Source: Bog-473 sp052140165 (GTDB lineage: Bacteria; Actinomycetota; Acidimicrobiia; Acidimicrobiales; RAAP-2). Taken from it: 64,000 bases of DNA. Both the position numbers and the translations under genes were made by a program. The DNA lies in assembly GCA_052140165.1 (NCBI GenBank), contig JBKQUM010000078.1:1-64000 (forward strand). Reading direction: 5' to 3'. The notes under the pieces are model-generated. The model was not told the DNA's origin and did not search any database. It was given only the letters and a program-made list of their open reading frames with translations. Positions 7,353 through 16,079 of this stretch are shown one piece after another (position 1 is the first letter of the stretch; each line of letters starts with the position of its first letter).

Positions 7353-8185
7353 GCGGTCGTCTCCGTGGCGGCACCCGAGGTGGTGGCCATCCGCCGCATC
7401 GCCTTCTGGTAGGAGAGCGGGGCCAACGTGCGCGCCATCGGCGCCAGCAGCGGAAGCCGGGCCGCGTTGATGTCGAGGTGCGGGCCGCCCATGCGGTCGG
7501 CGACCAGCCTGGCCACCTGCACGTCGGTGCGGCGCACCATCTTGGGCGGGAGGGATCCGCCGTCCTCGCTGCCCGACAGCCCCATGGCCGTGGGCACCCA
7601 GGCGGGGTACAGGACGTGCACGTGCACCCCGCGGCCTGCGACCTCGTGGGCGACCGACTCGCTGAAGGCCGAGATGGCCGCCTTGGAGGCGGCGTAGGCG
7701 CCCTGCCGCGGCTCGGGTGCGCGCGCCGTGTCGGAGGACACGTTGACGACCACGCCCCAGGCGCGTTCGATCATGCCCGGGACGACCTCCAGCGTGCCGG
7801 CCACGGTGGAGAAGAAGTTGACGTCGAAGACCTCCCGCACGGTGGCCAGGTCACCCCCGGGCACCGGCAGCATCAGGTCGACGCCCGCGTTGTTGACGAG
7901 GATGTCGATGCTCCCGTGCTCAGCCGCGATCGCACCGAGGGTCTCGACGAAGGCATCGGCGTCGCCCACGTCGCACACCGCCGTGCCGCTGTGCCGGGTC
8001 CGCCGCACCAGCTCGGGCGCCAGCTCGTCGAGCAACTCCGCGCGGCGGGCAAGGCCGACGACGGTCGCACCGCGCTCACTCAGGGTGAGGGCGATCGCCC
8101 TCCCGATGCCCGACGAGGCACCCGTGACGACCGCGACCCGCTGGTCGAAGCGGGCGGGTGGCGAGGTCCGGTGGTGAGGGCGCAT
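7343..8185 (-). CDS. short-chain dehydrogenase/reductase
   Basis: 280 residues of classical SDR. The cofactor motif TGASSGIG is near residue 22, NNAG follows, and YAASK is the catalytic Tyr-x-x-x-Lys with a Ser about 13 residues before it (NVSSDTARAP). Substrate and cofactor preference cannot be read. The ATG at 8185 is chosen because TAGGGT (rc of 8093-8098) lies 7 bases upstream, a leaderless promoter; a GTG three codons earlier overlaps that box and is less likely. Its 3' end runs 10 bases into convergent cysM. Confidence 0.9.
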   Translation of the reverse strand: MRPHHRTSPPARFDQRVAVVTGASSGIGRAIALTLSERGATVVGLARRAELLDELAPELVRRTRHSGTAVCDVGDADAFVETLGAIAAEHGSIDILVNNAGVDLMLPVPGGDLATVREVFDVNFFSTVAGTLEVVPGMIERAWGVVVNVSSDTARAPEPRQGAYAASKAAISAFSESVAHEVAGRGVHVHVLYPAWVPTAMGLSGSEDGGSLPPKMVRRTDVQVARLVADRMGGPHLDINAARLPLLAPMARTLAPLSYQKAMRRMATTSGAATETTAQK

Positions 8186-8228
8186 GCGCCCCACCCTACG
8201 GGCGTGCCCGAGTGGCGTCGTCGAGGCG

Positions 8229-8681
8229 TCAGCCCGCGGAACCGATGCGGGACGCGATCCACGAGGCGAGCTCGGCGATCGTGGTGTCGTCGAGGGGTGC
8301 AGCGGCCAGCTCGAGGAGGCGGGTCGCGGTCACCTCGCCGTCCTCGTCACCGGGCGGCGGGGTCCACGGGTGGCCGTTGCGCAGGCAGAACTCAATGGTG
8401 GCGACAAGGGCGACCGGCGCGTTGCCGTCCTTCAGTGGATGGTTCTTGACCAGGTGGGCGCACAGGACCGCGGCCTTGACCGCGAACTCGGGGTAGAAGT
8501 CCTCGCCGCCGAAGGTGGCCAGCGGCGCGTGCAGCGCCGAGTCGGCCAGGTGGAGGCTCGATTCCTCGGCGACCCGCTTGGCCGGGACGGCGAGCACGGC
8601 CTCGGCGATGAGGAGGAAGTCGGCCAGCTCCAGGGCACGCACGGTGTCGGGCTCGAGTCTGAGGGGCGCGTCGGACGTCAT
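8229..8681 (-). CDS. Doc/Fic-type toxin with altered active-site motif
   Basis: 150 residues matching death-on-curing (Doc) toxins of the Fic superfamily, which modify EF-Tu or other targets with phosphate or AMP from a nucleotide. The motif region is HLVKNHPLKDGNAPVALVAT, where the family normally has HPFxDGNKR. His, Asp, Gly and Asn are kept, but the Lys/Arg pair that grips the nucleotide phosphates is Ala-Pro. The enzyme may therefore be inactive or use another ligand. The start overlaps the stop of the small upstream gene by four bases (ATGA), as in toxin-antitoxin pairs. Confidence 0.8.
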   Translation of the reverse strand: MTSDAPLRLEPDTVRALELADFLLIAEAVLAVPAKRVAEESSLHLADSALHAPLATFGGEDFYPEFAVKAAVLCAHLVKNHPLKDGNAPVALVATIEFCLRNGHPWTPPPGDEDGEVTATRLLELAAAPLDDTTIAELASWIASRIGSAG

Positions 8682-8869
8682 CGCTTCAACCGTTGGAGCG
8701 CCCGCTCGTTCTGGCGGATGGCGCCCGCCAACCTGATGTAGAAGGCCCGGTCGGCCCGGCGCCGCCGCACGGCCGAGTTCAGGGTGGGCCGGGCGGCCGG
8801 CCCGGCGTCACCGGTCTCCGGGCGCCCGTCGGGGTGCCCGTTCTCCTCGGAGCTGCCGCTGCCGCCCAC
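8678..8869 (-). CDS. probable antitoxin of the Doc-type toxin
   Basis: A small protein, 63 residues from a GTG at 8869. Its C-terminal half is basic and helical (RRADRAFYIRLAGAIRQNER, then ALQRLKR) and resembles the short toxin-neutralising helix of Doc/VapC-type antitoxins. The N-terminal half is acidic and disordered-looking, with no clear DNA-binding domain. It overlaps the toxin start by ATGA, so the two are translationally coupled. The start is uncertain because the frame stays open to 9010. The assignment rests on size, order and coupling. Confidence 0.55.
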   Translation of the reverse strand: MGGSGSSEENGHPDGRPETGDAGPAARPTLNSAVRRRRADRAFYIRLAGAIRQNERALQRLKR

Positions 8870-8987
8870 GGGGCGGATCCTACGGGTGGATGGGCCCGAT
8901 CGGAGCACCGGCCGGCCCCTCGAAGCGTGCCCCGGTTGCTCAAGTGTTGCGGAAACCCGGCCGATGGATGGTGTGTAGCGGTGATGG

Positions 8988-9005
8988 GGCACGAGCACTC
9001 GTGCC
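8988..9005. repeat. short hairpin upstream of the PilB-like gene
   Basis: GGCACGAG-CA-CTCGTGCC, a perfect 8-bp stem with a two-base loop, 27 bases before the ATG at 9032. It may structure the leader of the ATPase mRNA or sit within an N-terminal extension if translation begins at 8983. Confidence 0.35.
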
Positions 9006-9031
9006 GCCACCCCGACGTCAGCGAGACCATC

Positions 9032-10870
9032 ATGAAACTACGACAGAGAAACAGCGCTCCCGTGCCCGACGGTGATCTCCTCGTCCTCGAGGATGCCGCC
9101 GACGGTGGACCCTCCGGGTCAGGGGGGTCCCTCATGCCCGAACCGGTGAGCGAAGCCCCGGTGCGGGACAACGGTGCTCCGTCCGGGCGGCCTCGGGGCC
9201 TGCTCGGACAGGTCCTCGTCGCCCGCGGCCTCGTGACCGACGCCCAGATCGCGACCGCGCTGAAGCAGCAAGCCGGCTCCGGGAAGCGCCTCGGCGAGGT
9301 GCTCGTCGACATGGGCGCCCTCGACGAGCGCGGCCTCGTCGACGCGTTGGCCGACTTCTTCGGCATGCCCGTCACCGACCTCCGTCGCGACACGCCGGAG
9401 ACCGAGGCGCTCGACCTCATCCCCGAGGCGGTCGCCCGCGAGAACCTCGCCATCCCCATCCGGGTCGACGGGGAGGGGCTGCACGTCGCGGTGGCACAGC
9501 CGAGCGACGATCTGCGGTTCCAGCTGGCCGGCGCGAGCGGCATGTCGGTGCGCCTCTCGCTCGCCCCCATGACCGATATCCGGTGGGCCATCGACCGCAG
9601 CTACCTGGCCATCGACAGCGTCGGAAAGCTCGTGCAGGTCTTCGAGGCGGTGGAGACGACGCGCAACAAGCGCCCCGTCGAGGACGAGACGCCCACCGTG
9701 GTCAGCGAGAACGCCCCGGTCGTCCAGGTCGTCGACAGCATCCTGACCCAGGCGGTGCGCGACCGGGCCTCCGACGTGCACATCGAGCCCTCGCAGGACG
9801 TGATCTACGTCCGCTTCCGGATCGACGGCGCCCTCAAGGACGTCCTCGAGCTCCCCGTCACCATGGGCATCGGGCTCATCAGCCGCATCAAGATCCTGGC
9901 GGGCATCAACATCGTCGAGAAGCGCCGCTCCCAGGACGGCCAGTTCACCAAGGAGATCGACGGGAAGGACACCGACGTCCGCGTGGCGACGGTGGCCACC
10001 ATCTGGGGCGAGAAGTGCGTGCTGCGGATCCTGGACAAGAACCGGTCCGTGCTCCGCCTCGGCGACCTCGGCATGCCCACCGACACCCACGAGACCTACT
10101 CCAAGCTCGTCCGGGCCCCGTTCGGGATGGTCCTGTGCGCCGGCCCGACCGGCAGCGGGAAGACCACCACGCTCTACGCCACCCTCACCGAGGTCAGCGA
10201 CCGGGCGCGCAACGTCATGACGATCGAGGACCCGGTCGAGTTCGTCTTCCCGAAGATCAACCAGATCCAGGTCAACGAGCAGGCGGGCCTGACGTTCGCC
10301 AACGGGTTGAAGTCGATCCTGCGCCAGGACCCCGACGTCATCCTCGTCGGTGAGATCCGTGACGTCGAGACGGCCCGCATCGCCGTCCAGTCGGCCCTCA
10401 CCGGGCACTTCGTGCTCTCCTCCCTGCACGGCAACGACGCGGTGTCGGCCCTGCACCGCTTCCTCGACATGGGGATCGAGTCCTTCCTCATCGCCTCGTC
10501 CGTCATCGCCATCGTTGGCCAACGCCTCGTGCGCCGCATCTGCCCGTCGTGCAAGGAGCGCTGCACGCCCACCACTGAGGAGCTCTCCTTCTACGAGGAG
10601 AGCGGAGGGCCGCCCAAGTCGGACTTCTACCACGGCGCGGGGTGCAACTACTGCGGGCACACCGGCTACCTGGACCGCATCGGCGTCTACGAGCTCCTCC
10701 AGATGACCCCCGAGATCAAGAGACTGATCGTCGGCTGGGCCACCCAGGACGAGCTGCGCCGGCTGGCCCAGAAGCAGGGCATGCGCACCCTGCGCGAAGA
10801 GGCCCTCAACCTCGTCACCCTCGACACCACGACCATCTCCGAAGTCATCCGCAGCGTCTACGCGATGTGA
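9032..10870 (+). CDS. PilB/GspE-family type II/IV secretion ATPase
   Basis: 612 residues. After a roughly 55-residue acidic linker comes an MshEN/GspE N-terminal domain (LLGQVLVARGLVTDAQIATA), then the N2 and RecA-like ATPase domains: Walker A GPTGSGKTTTLY near residue 371, Walker B region DPDVILVGEIRD, and the His box SSLHGNDAVSALHR. A tetracysteine zinc module (CPSCKERC ... CNYCGHTGY) near residues 504-540 is typical of PilB and GspE. Such hexamers drive pilus or pseudopilus assembly at the inner membrane. No pilC, pilM or pilin gene is nearby, so the partner complex is elsewhere. An upstream start at 8983 is possible. Confidence 0.93.
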   Translation: MKLRQRNSAPVPDGDLLVLEDAADGGPSGSGGSLMPEPVSEAPVRDNGAPSGRPRGLLGQVLVARGLVTDAQIATALKQQAGSGKRLGEVLVDMGALDERGLVDALADFFGMPVTDLRRDTPETEALDLIPEAVARENLAIPIRVDGEGLHVAVAQPSDDLRFQLAGASGMSVRLSLAPMTDIRWAIDRSYLAIDSVGKLVQVFEAVETTRNKRPVEDETPTVVSENAPVVQVVDSILTQAVRDRASDVHIEPSQDVIYVRFRIDGALKDVLELPVTMGIGLISRIKILAGINIVEKRRSQDGQFTKEIDGKDTDVRVATVATIWGEKCVLRILDKNRSVLRLGDLGMPTDTHETYSKLVRAPFGMVLCAGPTGSGKTTTLYATLTEVSDRARNVMTIEDPVEFVFPKINQIQVNEQAGLTFANGLKSILRQDPDVILVGEIRDVETARIAVQSALTGHFVLSSLHGNDAVSALHRFLDMGIESFLIASSVIAIVGQRLVRRICPSCKERCTPTTEELSFYEESGGPPKSDFYHGAGCNYCGHTGYLDRIGVYELLQMTPEIKRLIVGWATQDELRRLAQKQGMRTLREEALNLVTLDTTTISEVIRSVYAM

Positions 10871-10875
10871 GGCAC

Positions 10876-10894
10876 GCCGGGCCCCGCGCCCGGC
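10876..10894. terminator. hairpin between convergent genes
   Basis: GCCGGGC-cccgc-GCCCGGC, a 7-bp GC stem just after the PilB-like stop, between two convergent genes. No T-run follows on either strand, so it is a hairpin-type terminator candidate only. Confidence 0.4.
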
Positions 10895-10922
10895 GGCCGA
10901 TGTCAGATGACGGGCGCGCCGC

Positions 10923-11468
10923 TCAGGTGGCGCGTGCCGCCAGCTCACCGAGCTTGGTCACCGTGTTCCAGTTGCGCGTCGTGCTCACCACGCCGAGCCG
11001 GCGCTCCAGGAAGCTGCCCGTGAACTTCGTCTCGGCGTAGCCCTCGGGCGTGAAGACGTAGACCTCGCGGCCGTCGAGGACCAGCTCGTCGCGGCCGCTC
11101 GCCGGGAGGGCCAGGGCGGCCAGGGCCGCCTCCGACGGAGCGGCGGCGAGGAAGGTGACATGGTGGCGGGACGGGTTGGCACCCGCCTTGGCGTAGGGGC
11201 TGGCGGCGGCGATGCGCAGCAGCTCGGGCACGGTGCGCAGGATGACCGCCGGCGAGTCGCCGAAGTCCTCGGCCAGCCGTTGCTCAATGGCCGACCCGAT
11301 GGCCGCCTCGCTCCTGGAGCCCGTCGAGAAAACGACGTTGCCCGTCTGGATGTATGTCGTCACCCCGGTGTAGCCGAGCGCATCGAAGGCGGCGCGCAGC
11401 TCCTGCATGCCGAGACGGCCGTGACCGGCGACGTTGACGCTCCGGAGCAGCGCGACGTAGCGGGGCAC
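10923..11468 (-). CDS. DUF1697 family protein
   Basis: 181 residues matching DUF1697 over its whole length: the opening MPRYVALLRSVNVAGHGRLG, then GYTGVTTYIQTGNVVFST, and the late motif TKFTGSFLERRLGVVSTTRN. The family is widespread in bacteria with no settled function. The GTG start is preceded by TAGGTT (rc of 11475-11480) at a distance of 6 bases, so the transcript is probably leaderless. It is a single gene, in line with but not coupled to the oxidase upstream (9-base gap). Confidence 0.88.
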   Translation of the reverse strand: MPRYVALLRSVNVAGHGRLGMQELRAAFDALGYTGVTTYIQTGNVVFSTGSRSEAAIGSAIEQRLAEDFGDSPAVILRTVPELLRIAAASPYAKAGANPSRHHVTFLAAAPSEAALAALALPASGRDELVLDGREVYVFTPEGYAETKFTGSFLERRLGVVSTTRNWNTVTKLGELAARAT

Positions 11469-11477
11469 GGACGGAAC

Positions 11478-12632
11478 CTACCGGGACGGTGCTCGTCCGC
11501 CGGCCTCCCGGTGGAGGCCGAAGCGGCCGAGGTCGAGCGGCGGGTCCGTGCCGTCGGCCAGGGCGGCCAGGAGCTCGCCGAGCAGCGGGCCGAATTTGAA
11601 CCCATGCCCGCTGGTGCCGCAGCCGACGACGACGTGGCCCACGCGGTCGAGGACGAAGTCGGTGTCCGCCGAGTTGTCGTACACGCAGCGTTCGGTCGCC
11701 ACCGGCACGGGGTCCAGCGCCGGGAGGAGACGGGTGACTGCGCCGGTCAGCAGCCCCAGGAGGCCGGGGTCGTCGGCGAAAGGCTCGGGGTCGGTGGGGT
11801 CGAACCCGTCGACGGTCGTGCCGGGCGTGTGGTGCGACACCTTGTAGGTGCCTGCATGCGGCCCGCCGCCGGGCACGGGCAGCCCGTAGACCATGTCGTC
11901 CCCCCACTCGATGAAGACGGGCAGCGGGGCCCGGGAGCCGGCGCCGGCCGCCGGGCGGAAGTAGGCCACCTGGGGGAGGGACGGTGCGGCCGCGACCGCC
12001 GGCGTCTCACCCAGCAGCGCCAGTGACCGCGGGCCGGCGCACACCAGCGCGACGTCGGCGGCGTGCTCCCGCCCTGCCGCGGTCGTCACCGCCGCACCAC
12101 CGGGCCGCTCGCGCACGGCGCGCGCCGCCGCGCCCACCTGGAGGTCGAAGCGCCCCGCCTCGCACAGTGCCCGTAGGCACTCGTCGGCGGCCAGGACCCC
12201 CGACGCGGGTTCGAACAGGACGGACCGGCGGGCTGCGATCCCGCCGAAGCGCGCCGCCGCCTCGGTCGCCGGGAGCCTCTCGGCCGGGGCGCCCGAGGCC
12301 TCCAGCGCGGCGGCGATGGCGTCGAGCGCGGCGGCGTCGCCGAGCGTCACCTGGCCCGTGGCGTGCAGCAGGCGGCGGCCGCCGGCGCGCTCGAGGTCCT
12401 GCCAGAGGCTCCGGGCCCGCAGTGCCATCTCGACGTAGAGGGGCTCGGGATAGCCCAGGCGGAAGATCCGGGCGTCACCCTTGGAGCCGGAGCGCCCGTG
12501 GCCCGCGAAGCCGGCGGCCTCGAGGACGACGACGTCCCACCCCCGCCGCCCCAACGCCCAGGCGGTGCTGAGCCCGAGGATCCCGGCGCCGACCACGATG
12601 CAGCGGCGATCGGCTGGCACGGGGACGATCAT
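11478..12632 (-). CDS. FAD-dependent oxidase, monomeric sarcosine oxidase-like
   Basis: 384 residues of the DAO/MSOX family, which oxidise N-methyl amino acids to release formaldehyde and hydrogen peroxide. The FAD-binding Rossmann motif GAGILGLSTAWALGRRGWDV is at the N-terminus with the acidic end VVLEA. Near residue 315 the segment CVYDNSADTDFVLDR supplies the Cys that in MSOX carries covalent FAD, followed by VVGCGTSGHGFKFGPLLGE, the second FAD-contact motif. Substrate could be sarcosine, N-methyltryptophan or another secondary amine. The ATG at 12632 is the first one that leaves the Rossmann motif about 12 residues in. Confidence 0.9.
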   Translation of the reverse strand: MIVPVPADRRCIVVGAGILGLSTAWALGRRGWDVVVLEAAGFAGHGRSGSKGDARIFRLGYPEPLYVEMALRARSLWQDLERAGGRRLLHATGQVTLGDAAALDAIAAALEASGAPAERLPATEAAARFGGIAARRSVLFEPASGVLAADECLRALCEAGRFDLQVGAAARAVRERPGGAAVTTAAGREHAADVALVCAGPRSLALLGETPAVAAAPSLPQVAYFRPAAGAGSRAPLPVFIEWGDDMVYGLPVPGGGPHAGTYKVSHHTPGTTVDGFDPTDPEPFADDPGLLGLLTGAVTRLLPALDPVPVATERCVYDNSADTDFVLDRVGHVVVGCGTSGHGFKFGPLLGELLAALADGTDPPLDLGRFGLHREAGGRAPSR

Positions 12633-12696
12633 AGGAACGCCGCAGGGCGGGTCCGCTCCCCGGATCCGGGAGGACGCGGCGGTACGCTCGGCGGCA

Positions 12697-14733
12697 GTGA
12701 CGAGCGGGATGGACGTGTCGATGCACCCCTCCCACGACACGGCGGGCCCGCCGGCAGCGGACCCGAGCAGCCCCGACGGCTCCGACGGCGCTCCCGACGG
12801 TCCCGACCCGGCCCCGTTGCGGCGCGACGGCCGCGCCCGCCGGGCCGGGCGCGCGCTCGCCTTCCACGTCGCCGCCATCGCCCTCTTCACCGTTCCCGCC
12901 GTGGCGCTCTGGTGGCACGTGTGGTCGGGCCATCCCTCGGCCACCCTGACGTGCGGGTGCGGGGACCCGGCGCAGGAGGTCTGGTTCATGGCCTGGCCCG
13001 CCTGGGCGATGGTCCACCTGCACAGCCTCTTCTTCTCCGGCGCGGTGAACGTCCCGGACGGCGCCAACCTGCTGTCGAACACGTCGGGGCCGCTCATCGG
13101 CGTCGTGCTGGCGCCGGTGACGTGGCTCTTCGGACCAGTGAGCGCGACCAACGTGGCACTCACCCTCGCTCCCGCGCTCAGCGCGTGGGGCTGCTTCGCC
13201 GCCGTGCGCCCACTGATCACCTGGAAGCCCGGCGCCATCCCTGCCGCCCTCGTGTACGGCTACTCGTCGGCGATCGTGACGTCGCTGGCCTTCGCGCACG
13301 TGTCGGTCACGTTCCTCGTCATCCCACCGCTGCTGTTCACGACGCTGCACGAGATCGTCATCCGCCAGGAGCACTCGGCGCGCCGGGACGGGCTTGTGCT
13401 GGCGGCCCTGCTGGTGGCCCAATTCCTGATTTCGCCGGAGATCCTGGTGATGTGCCTCCTGTTCACCGTCGCCGGCCTGGTCGTGGTGATGGCGGTCGGC
13501 TGGCGCCAGGTGCGGGTGCGCGCGGGCCACGCCCTCCCGGCACTCGCCCTCGCGTCGGGGGTCACCGTGGCGCTGCTCGCCTACCCGGTCTGGTTCGGCC
13601 TGGCCGGTCCCCAGGCCGTGACCGGCGTGCTGTTCGCCCTCGCACCGATCTCGGGCGTGCCGTTCTCGGGGGTCCTCGCACCGGGGCAGTACGCGGCCTT
13701 CACCCCCGAGTACGTCCGCTTCGGCGGCTACCTGGGCCGGAACGGGCCGCCGCCCGACTACGTCGGCGGAGGGGTGGCGGCGGTGACGTTGGCGTCGGTC
13801 GTCGTGGCCCGCAGGCGCGCCCTCACGTGGCTGCTCGTGTTCTTGACGGTGCTGACCCTGTGGCTCGCGCTCGGCGGCTTTCTCCTGAGCGCACCGTCCT
13901 GGTTGGGGCACCCATGGCTCCCGTGGCGCGCCCTCTCGACGCTCCCGCTGTTCAAGGAGATCCTGCCGGACCAGTTCGCGCCCCTCGTCACGCTCTTCAT
14001 CGCTTTTCTCCTCGCCGTGGGCCTCGATGCGCTCTACGTGGCGCACCGCCGGCCCTCCTCGTGGATGGCGCGGCACCTCCGCGGTGCCGTCGCGGCCGCC
14101 ACCGCGCTTGTGGCGGCCGCGGCGCTCGTGCCGGTGTTCGTCACCTTCGACCTGCCCTTCACGGTCGTGCCGGTGCGGACGCCCGCCTACCTGCGGCTGT
14201 CGGCGCCGGCGCTGCCGTCGGGCACCGCGCTGCTCACCATCCCGTTCGCCGTCTCGGGCTCCGCGCAACCGATGCTCTGGCAGGCCGTCGACGACATGCA
14301 CTTCCGGCTGGCGGGCGCCGCCCTCAAGACGCCCAACGCCCTGGGGGGACCGGTCGGGCAGGGCGCCCCGGGCTCGGCCCGACGGGTCCTCTCCGACCTG
14401 ACCGTCGTCGGTGGGACCCCGCCGACGGGGACCCCGGCCCAGATCGCGACCGTCCGGCGTGCCCTGCGGCAGTGGCAGGTGCAGGAGGTGGTGATCGCCG
14501 GGTCCAGCCGCGACCCCGTGTACGCGTCGGGGTTCTTCACCATGGTCCTCGGCACCGCCCCGGTCTACGAGCATGCGGCCTGGGTGTGGCCGCTGCAACC
14601 GGGAGGACCGTCGAGCGCGCCTGCCTCCGGCGCCTCCCTGGCGCAGTGCCGGGCCGCCGCCGCCGCGCCGGACAACCGCACGAACCCCCTCGCAATGTCG
14701 CAGTGTGTGTTGTTCGCGGCAGGAAGGGCCTGA
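12697..14733 (+). CDS. polytopic membrane protein, GT-C glycosyltransferase-like
   Basis: 678 residues with roughly 12 membrane segments in the first 480 residues, then a soluble C-terminal part. The N-terminal loop SATLTCGCGDPAQEVWFMAW, followed by NVPDGANLLSNTSGPL, is the extracytoplasmic loop of a common actinobacterial family resembling GT-C enzymes, which take sugars from polyprenyl phosphate. No catalytic activity is proven for that family. The GTG at 12697 has TACGCT (12683-12688) 8 bases upstream; an ATG at 12709 is the alternative. It diverges from the oxidase gene. Two Cys in the C-terminal tail (AQC...SQC) could pair outside the cell. Confidence 0.72.
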   Translation: MTSGMDVSMHPSHDTAGPPAADPSSPDGSDGAPDGPDPAPLRRDGRARRAGRALAFHVAAIALFTVPAVALWWHVWSGHPSATLTCGCGDPAQEVWFMAWPAWAMVHLHSLFFSGAVNVPDGANLLSNTSGPLIGVVLAPVTWLFGPVSATNVALTLAPALSAWGCFAAVRPLITWKPGAIPAALVYGYSSAIVTSLAFAHVSVTFLVIPPLLFTTLHEIVIRQEHSARRDGLVLAALLVAQFLISPEILVMCLLFTVAGLVVVMAVGWRQVRVRAGHALPALALASGVTVALLAYPVWFGLAGPQAVTGVLFALAPISGVPFSGVLAPGQYAAFTPEYVRFGGYLGRNGPPPDYVGGGVAAVTLASVVVARRRALTWLLVFLTVLTLWLALGGFLLSAPSWLGHPWLPWRALSTLPLFKEILPDQFAPLVTLFIAFLLAVGLDALYVAHRRPSSWMARHLRGAVAAATALVAAAALVPVFVTFDLPFTVVPVRTPAYLRLSAPALPSGTALLTIPFAVSGSAQPMLWQAVDDMHFRLAGAALKTPNALGGPVGQGAPGSARRVLSDLTVVGGTPPTGTPAQIATVRRALRQWQVQEVVIAGSSRDPVYASGFFTMVLGTAPVYEHAAWVWPLQPGGPSSAPASGASLAQCRAAAAAPDNRTNPLAMSQCVLFAAGRA

Positions 14734-14757
14734 GCGCGTCTGCCGTAGGCTGGGGCC

Positions 14758-15192
14758 GTGCAACCGATCCTCCACCTCTCCGTCCCCGTGCGGGACATGG
14801 AGGAGGCGCGCGACTTCTACGTGCACACGCTGGGCTGCCAGGCGGCCCGGCGGCGCGAGGACTTCACCGACGTGTGGTTCTACGGCATGCAGGTCACGCT
14901 GCAGAACCGCCCCGACGAGGTGCGGCCGCTGAGCGCGGGCGGTTCGAGCCACTTCGGCGTGACGCTGGGGCGACAGGACTTCGACGACGTGGTCGCCCGG
15001 TTGCGCGCCGCGGGCGTCGGGTGGGTGGTCCCGGTCTCGACCGACGACGAGGGGCTGGTGACCGAGCAGACCAAGGCCAAGATCGCCGACCCCAGCGGCA
15101 ACGTCATTGAGCTCAAGACCTACCGCGATGTCGATGCGGCGCTGGAGATCTCGGCCCACTCGTACCCCGAGGCCTTCGCGCACGGCAACTGA
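14758..15192 (+). CDS. VOC-family (glyoxalase-like) protein
   Basis: 144 residues with the two beta-alpha-beta-beta-beta modules of the vicinal oxygen chelate fold: ILHLSVPVRDMEEARDFYVH at the start and SSHFGVTLGRQDFDD in the middle, ending with DPSGNVIELKTY. Metal ligands are partly present (His6, His in SSHFG, Glu in IELK). Members include glyoxalases, dioxygenases and resistance proteins, so the reaction is open. The GTG start has TAGGCT (14746-14751) 6 bases upstream and is likely leaderless. It stands alone between the membrane protein and rph. Confidence 0.85.
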   Translation: MQPILHLSVPVRDMEEARDFYVHTLGCQAARRREDFTDVWFYGMQVTLQNRPDEVRPLSAGGSSHFGVTLGRQDFDDVVARLRAAGVGWVVPVSTDDEGLVTEQTKAKIADPSGNVIELKTYRDVDAALEISAHSYPEAFAHGN

Positions 15193-15297
15193 GACCCCCG
15201 GGCCACCCGTCGGGGCACCGCGGTGCTCTACGGTGTCCGGGGCCGACGCCCGCTGCCGGGGCGCAGCCGAAGCCACAGAGGATCCGAGAGGAGTGCG

Positions 15298-15330
15298 GTG
15301 GGAGGAAGCCCGTTGGAGAGAGCACAGTGA
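15298..15330 (+). CDS. 10-codon leader ORF overlapping rph
   Basis: GTG GGA GGA AGC ... CAG TGA encodes MGGSPLERAQ. Its TGA overlaps the GTG start of rph (GTGA at 15327-15330), so ribosomes finishing it can restart on rph. A GAGAGGAG sequence just upstream (15286-15293) could load ribosomes. This is a coupling device by position only; it could also be chance in GC-rich DNA. Confidence 0.4.
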   Translation: MGGSPLERAQ

Positions 15331-16079
15331 GCGGGGACCCCCGTACCGAGCGCCCGGACGGGCGTGCCATCGACGAGCTGCGACCGGTCACCTTCGAGCG
15401 CGACTACACGGTCATGGCGCCGGGGTCGGTCCTCGTGACGTTCGGCCAGACCAAGGTCCTGTGCACGGCCTCGGTGGAGGAGCGCGTCCCTCCGTGGATG
15501 CGGGGCTCGGGCAAGGGCTGGGTGACCGCCGAGTACTCCATGCTGCCGGGGTCGACGCCCGAGCGGGCCTCCCGGGAGGCGGCCAAGGGCAAGCAGTCCG
15601 GCCGGACGCAGGAGATCCAGCGGCTCATCGCGCGCTCGCTGCGGGCGGTGTGCGACCTGGTCGCTCTCGGTGAGGTGCAGATCACCGTGGACTGCGATGC
15701 GCTGCAGGCCGACGGCGGTACCCGCACGGCCTCCATCTGCGGCGCCTACGTCGCGCTGCACGACGCGTGCACGCGCCTCGTGCAGGCGGGGACGATCCGC
15801 ACGCACCCGCTCACCGACTCTGTGGCGGCCGTCTCCGTCGGCATCGTCGACGGTGTGCCGATGCTCGATCTGCCCTATGTGGAGGACTCGCGGGCGGAGG
15901 TGGACATGAACGTCGTCATGACCGGTGCCGGCCGCTTCGTCGAGGTGCAGGGCACGGCAGAGGGGCTGGCGTTCAGCCGGAGCGAGCTCGACACCCTGCT
16001 CGGGCTCGCCGAGGCCGGCATCAAGGGCCTCACGGGGATGCAGGAGGCCGTGTTGGCCGAGCCGCCGCCCCGGAGGTGA
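15327..16079 (+). CDS. rph: ribonuclease PH
   Basis: 250 residues, full length for RNase PH, a phosphorolytic 3'-5' exoribonuclease that trims tRNA precursors. Signature segments are RPVTFERDYTVMAPGSVLVT, GWVTAEYSMLPGST, the phosphate-binding GRTQEIQRLIARSLRAV, and DCDALQADGGTRTASICGA. It overlaps the downstream rdgB by four bases (GTGA), a common actinobacterial pair. The GTG start is itself overlapped by the stop of a 10-codon leader ORF. A TACGGT box near 15230 may be the promoter, leaving a leader of about 90 bases. Confidence 0.95.
   Translation: MSGDPRTERPDGRAIDELRPVTFERDYTVMAPGSVLVTFGQTKVLCTASVEERVPPWMRGSGKGWVTAEYSMLPGSTPERASREAAKGKQSGRTQEIQRLIARSLRAVCDLVALGEVQITVDCDALQADGGTRTASICGAYVALHDACTRLVQAGTIRTHPLTDSVAAVSVGIVDGVPMLDLPYVEDSRAEVDMNVVMTGAGRFVEVQGTAEGLAFSRSELDTLLGLAEAGIKGLTGMQEAVLAEPPPRR

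Noticed and set aside
9119..10948. 609-codon minus-strand open frame opposite the PilB-like ATPase
   Set aside because: Asp/Leu/Gly/Val-rich antisense frame; the ATPase on the plus strand is certain.
12475..15276. Very long minus-strand open frame opposite the membrane protein and VOC genes
   Set aside because: Low-complexity Arg/Gly/His composition typical of antisense frames in GC-rich DNA; the plus-strand genes are well supported.
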